Positions 63,201-64,000 of a stretch of DNA of 64,000 bases are shown here, piece by piece. How positions within the stretch are numbered: the first letter of the stretch is position 1; every line of letters begins with the position of its first letter. Location of the stretch: NCBI GenBank assembly GCA_965229525.1, contig OZ245886.1:186001-250000 (forward strand), read 5' to 3'. The stretch comes from HXMU1420-13 sp965229525 (lineage in GTDB: Bacteria; Bacteroidota; Rhodothermia; Balneolales; Balneolaceae). The notes beneath the pieces were generated by a model. That model searched no databases, was not told where the DNA came from, and was given only the letters and a program-made list of their open reading frames with translations. The position numbers and the translations under genes were made by a program.

Positions 63201-64000
63201 TCACTTGTAGAAATACATGTTATCTACAAGGATATCTGTGATATTAGCGTTAGGCACACCTGTATTTGTTCCTTCAGAAACAAATACAATTTGAGAAATA
63301 CTAGCTTTTGTAGCTAAGCCCGCTAATGGCACATCTATACTTAGCCATCCACCATCGTTAATTGCAGGTGTACTCCCTGTATTCACGGTAAACTCAACCT
63401 GGCTGTCGTCTCCACCGAAGACTCCGTCAGGACCAAAGTCAACTACTCGGATGGTAAGAAAATCACCTGGTGTGTAAGGAGTTTCAACATATACATCGAT
63501 ATGGAAATGAGTTAAGTCGGTAGCATCAATACTGTTTGCACCTTTAAACTCGATACCTACAAAGTTCAATTGAGAGTACTTAATAACATTATTGCCATTT
63601 ACGTTAATATCATCCTGTCCCTCAGTTGTTTGGAATGGTGCCCAATATCCGTTAAAGAAATCTACCGGACTGTTGGTATATGCATCACTAAAGATTGATG
63701 CGACATCGGCAGCGTTTCTTGCAGGCGGTGTAGGTGCTAAATCGATAGAACTAACACTGATAGAACCAGTTGCAGCAACACCACCCAGACTGGCAGTAAT
63801 TGTAGCTGAACCGGCACCAACAACTGAAACATTTGAACCCGCTACAGTTGCTACTGAACTATTATCAGAGGTAAAATCGAAGAAGTTTGATGAAGTAAGA
63901 ACTGTGATATCTTCACTTGCAAAACTACCACCCGCGATTTCAAATGCGTGGTTCATGGTAACTCCAACACCATCAATGAGCAGATCCTGGCCAACAAATG
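63201..64000 (-). CDS. Surface glycan-binding-type protein, 5' end beyond the window
   Basis: The open frame continues through the right edge without a stop, so the N terminus is missing; at least 266 residues are visible. A Big_2-like Ig domain comes first (VATVAGSNVSVVGAGSATITASLGG), then a beta-sandwich that begins PTPPARNAADVASIFSDAYT and ends ILVDNMYFYK, the module also found in the T9SS protein at 51145-52479. There is no sorting tail here; the protein stops after the module. In similar loci such proteins follow SusD and bind laminarin at the surface (SusE-like position). Function is inferred from that place. Confidence 0.78.
   Translation of the reverse strand, partial: FVGQDLLIDGVGVTMNHAFEIAGGSFASEDITVLTSSNFFDFTSDNSSVATVAGSNVSVVGAGSATITASLGGVAATGSISVSSIDLAPTPPARNAADVASIFSDAYTNSPVDFFNGYWAPFQTTEGQDDINVNGNNVIKYSQLNFVGIEFKGANSIDATDLTHFHIDVYVETPYTPGDFLTIRVVDFGPDGVFGGDDSQVEFTVNTGSTPAINDGGWLSIDVPLAGLATKASISQIVFVSEGTNTGVPNANITDILVDNMYFYK

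Overview
The window looks like a chromosomal segment of a marine heterotroph from the Balneolaeota/Rhodothermota side of the Bacteroidota-related phyla. The evidence is low G+C, secreted proteins ending in type IX secretion (T9SS) tails of the NYPNPFNPST type, SusC/SusD pairs, many lipoproteins, a proteorhodopsin and a laminarin-type glucan locus. This placement is inferred from protein style; no rRNA is present.

Layout. 1-8.3 kb: tail of an RluA-type pseudouridine synthase, a methyltransferase, a GIY-YIG nuclease framed by a perfect 28-bp inverted repeat, rmuC with an alpha/beta hydrolase, then a convergent light module (blh retinal-forming dioxygenase and a DTE proton-pumping proteorhodopsin) separated by an 8-bp tandem repeat, and a two-gene osmoprotectant ABC importer. 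8.3-14.8 kb: two paralogous T9SS-exported proteins, each followed by a hairpin, a PID-CTERM-like mini protein, a REP-like element and a terminator; 761 bp of this block is almost identical in both copies. 14.9-28.7 kb: mixed housekeeping and peptidase genes (3-hydroxyacyl-CoA dehydrogenase, penicillin acylase family, GH3/serine hydrolase fusion, two-domain cytidine deaminase, histone H1-like protein, M61 peptidase, GDXG hydrolase, PAS sensor kinase).

28.7-48.3 kb: a 20-kb minus-strand block of surface proteins. One unit is SusC, SusD, CRTAC1-like FG-GAP lipoprotein, small lipoprotein, a second SusC-like receptor without the usual N-terminal domain, and a second CRTAC1-like lipoprotein. The other unit, just upstream, is a third CRTAC1-like lipoprotein followed by a vanadium haloperoxidase-type lipoprotein with all signature residues. 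This is the best candidate for an undescribed uptake or oxidation system; its substrate cannot be read from the sequence.

48.4-64 kb: a GH13 enzyme and a membrane-tethered LuxR-type regulator, then a minus-strand beta-1,3/1,6-glucan (laminarin-type) locus that runs off the right edge: binding protein, GH16 endoglucanase lipoprotein, a large GH94/GH149-like phosphorylase, exported GH17, GH30, GPH-type sugar symporter, two cytoplasmic GH17 enzymes and a T9SS-exported protein carrying the same binding-type module as the first protein. A coherent flow is surface cleavage (GH16), debranching (GH30), trimming (GH17), import of oligomers (symporter), then cytoplasmic GH17 and phosphorolysis. The SusC/SusD for this locus probably lie beyond position 64000.

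Regulation: palindromes of the LacI-family/cre type (TGTAACCGCTTWCA and AAGCGCTT cores) lie upstream of the susC gene, of one T9SS protein gene and, in part, of the dehydrogenase gene, which suggests a shared sugar-responsive regulator encoded elsewhere.
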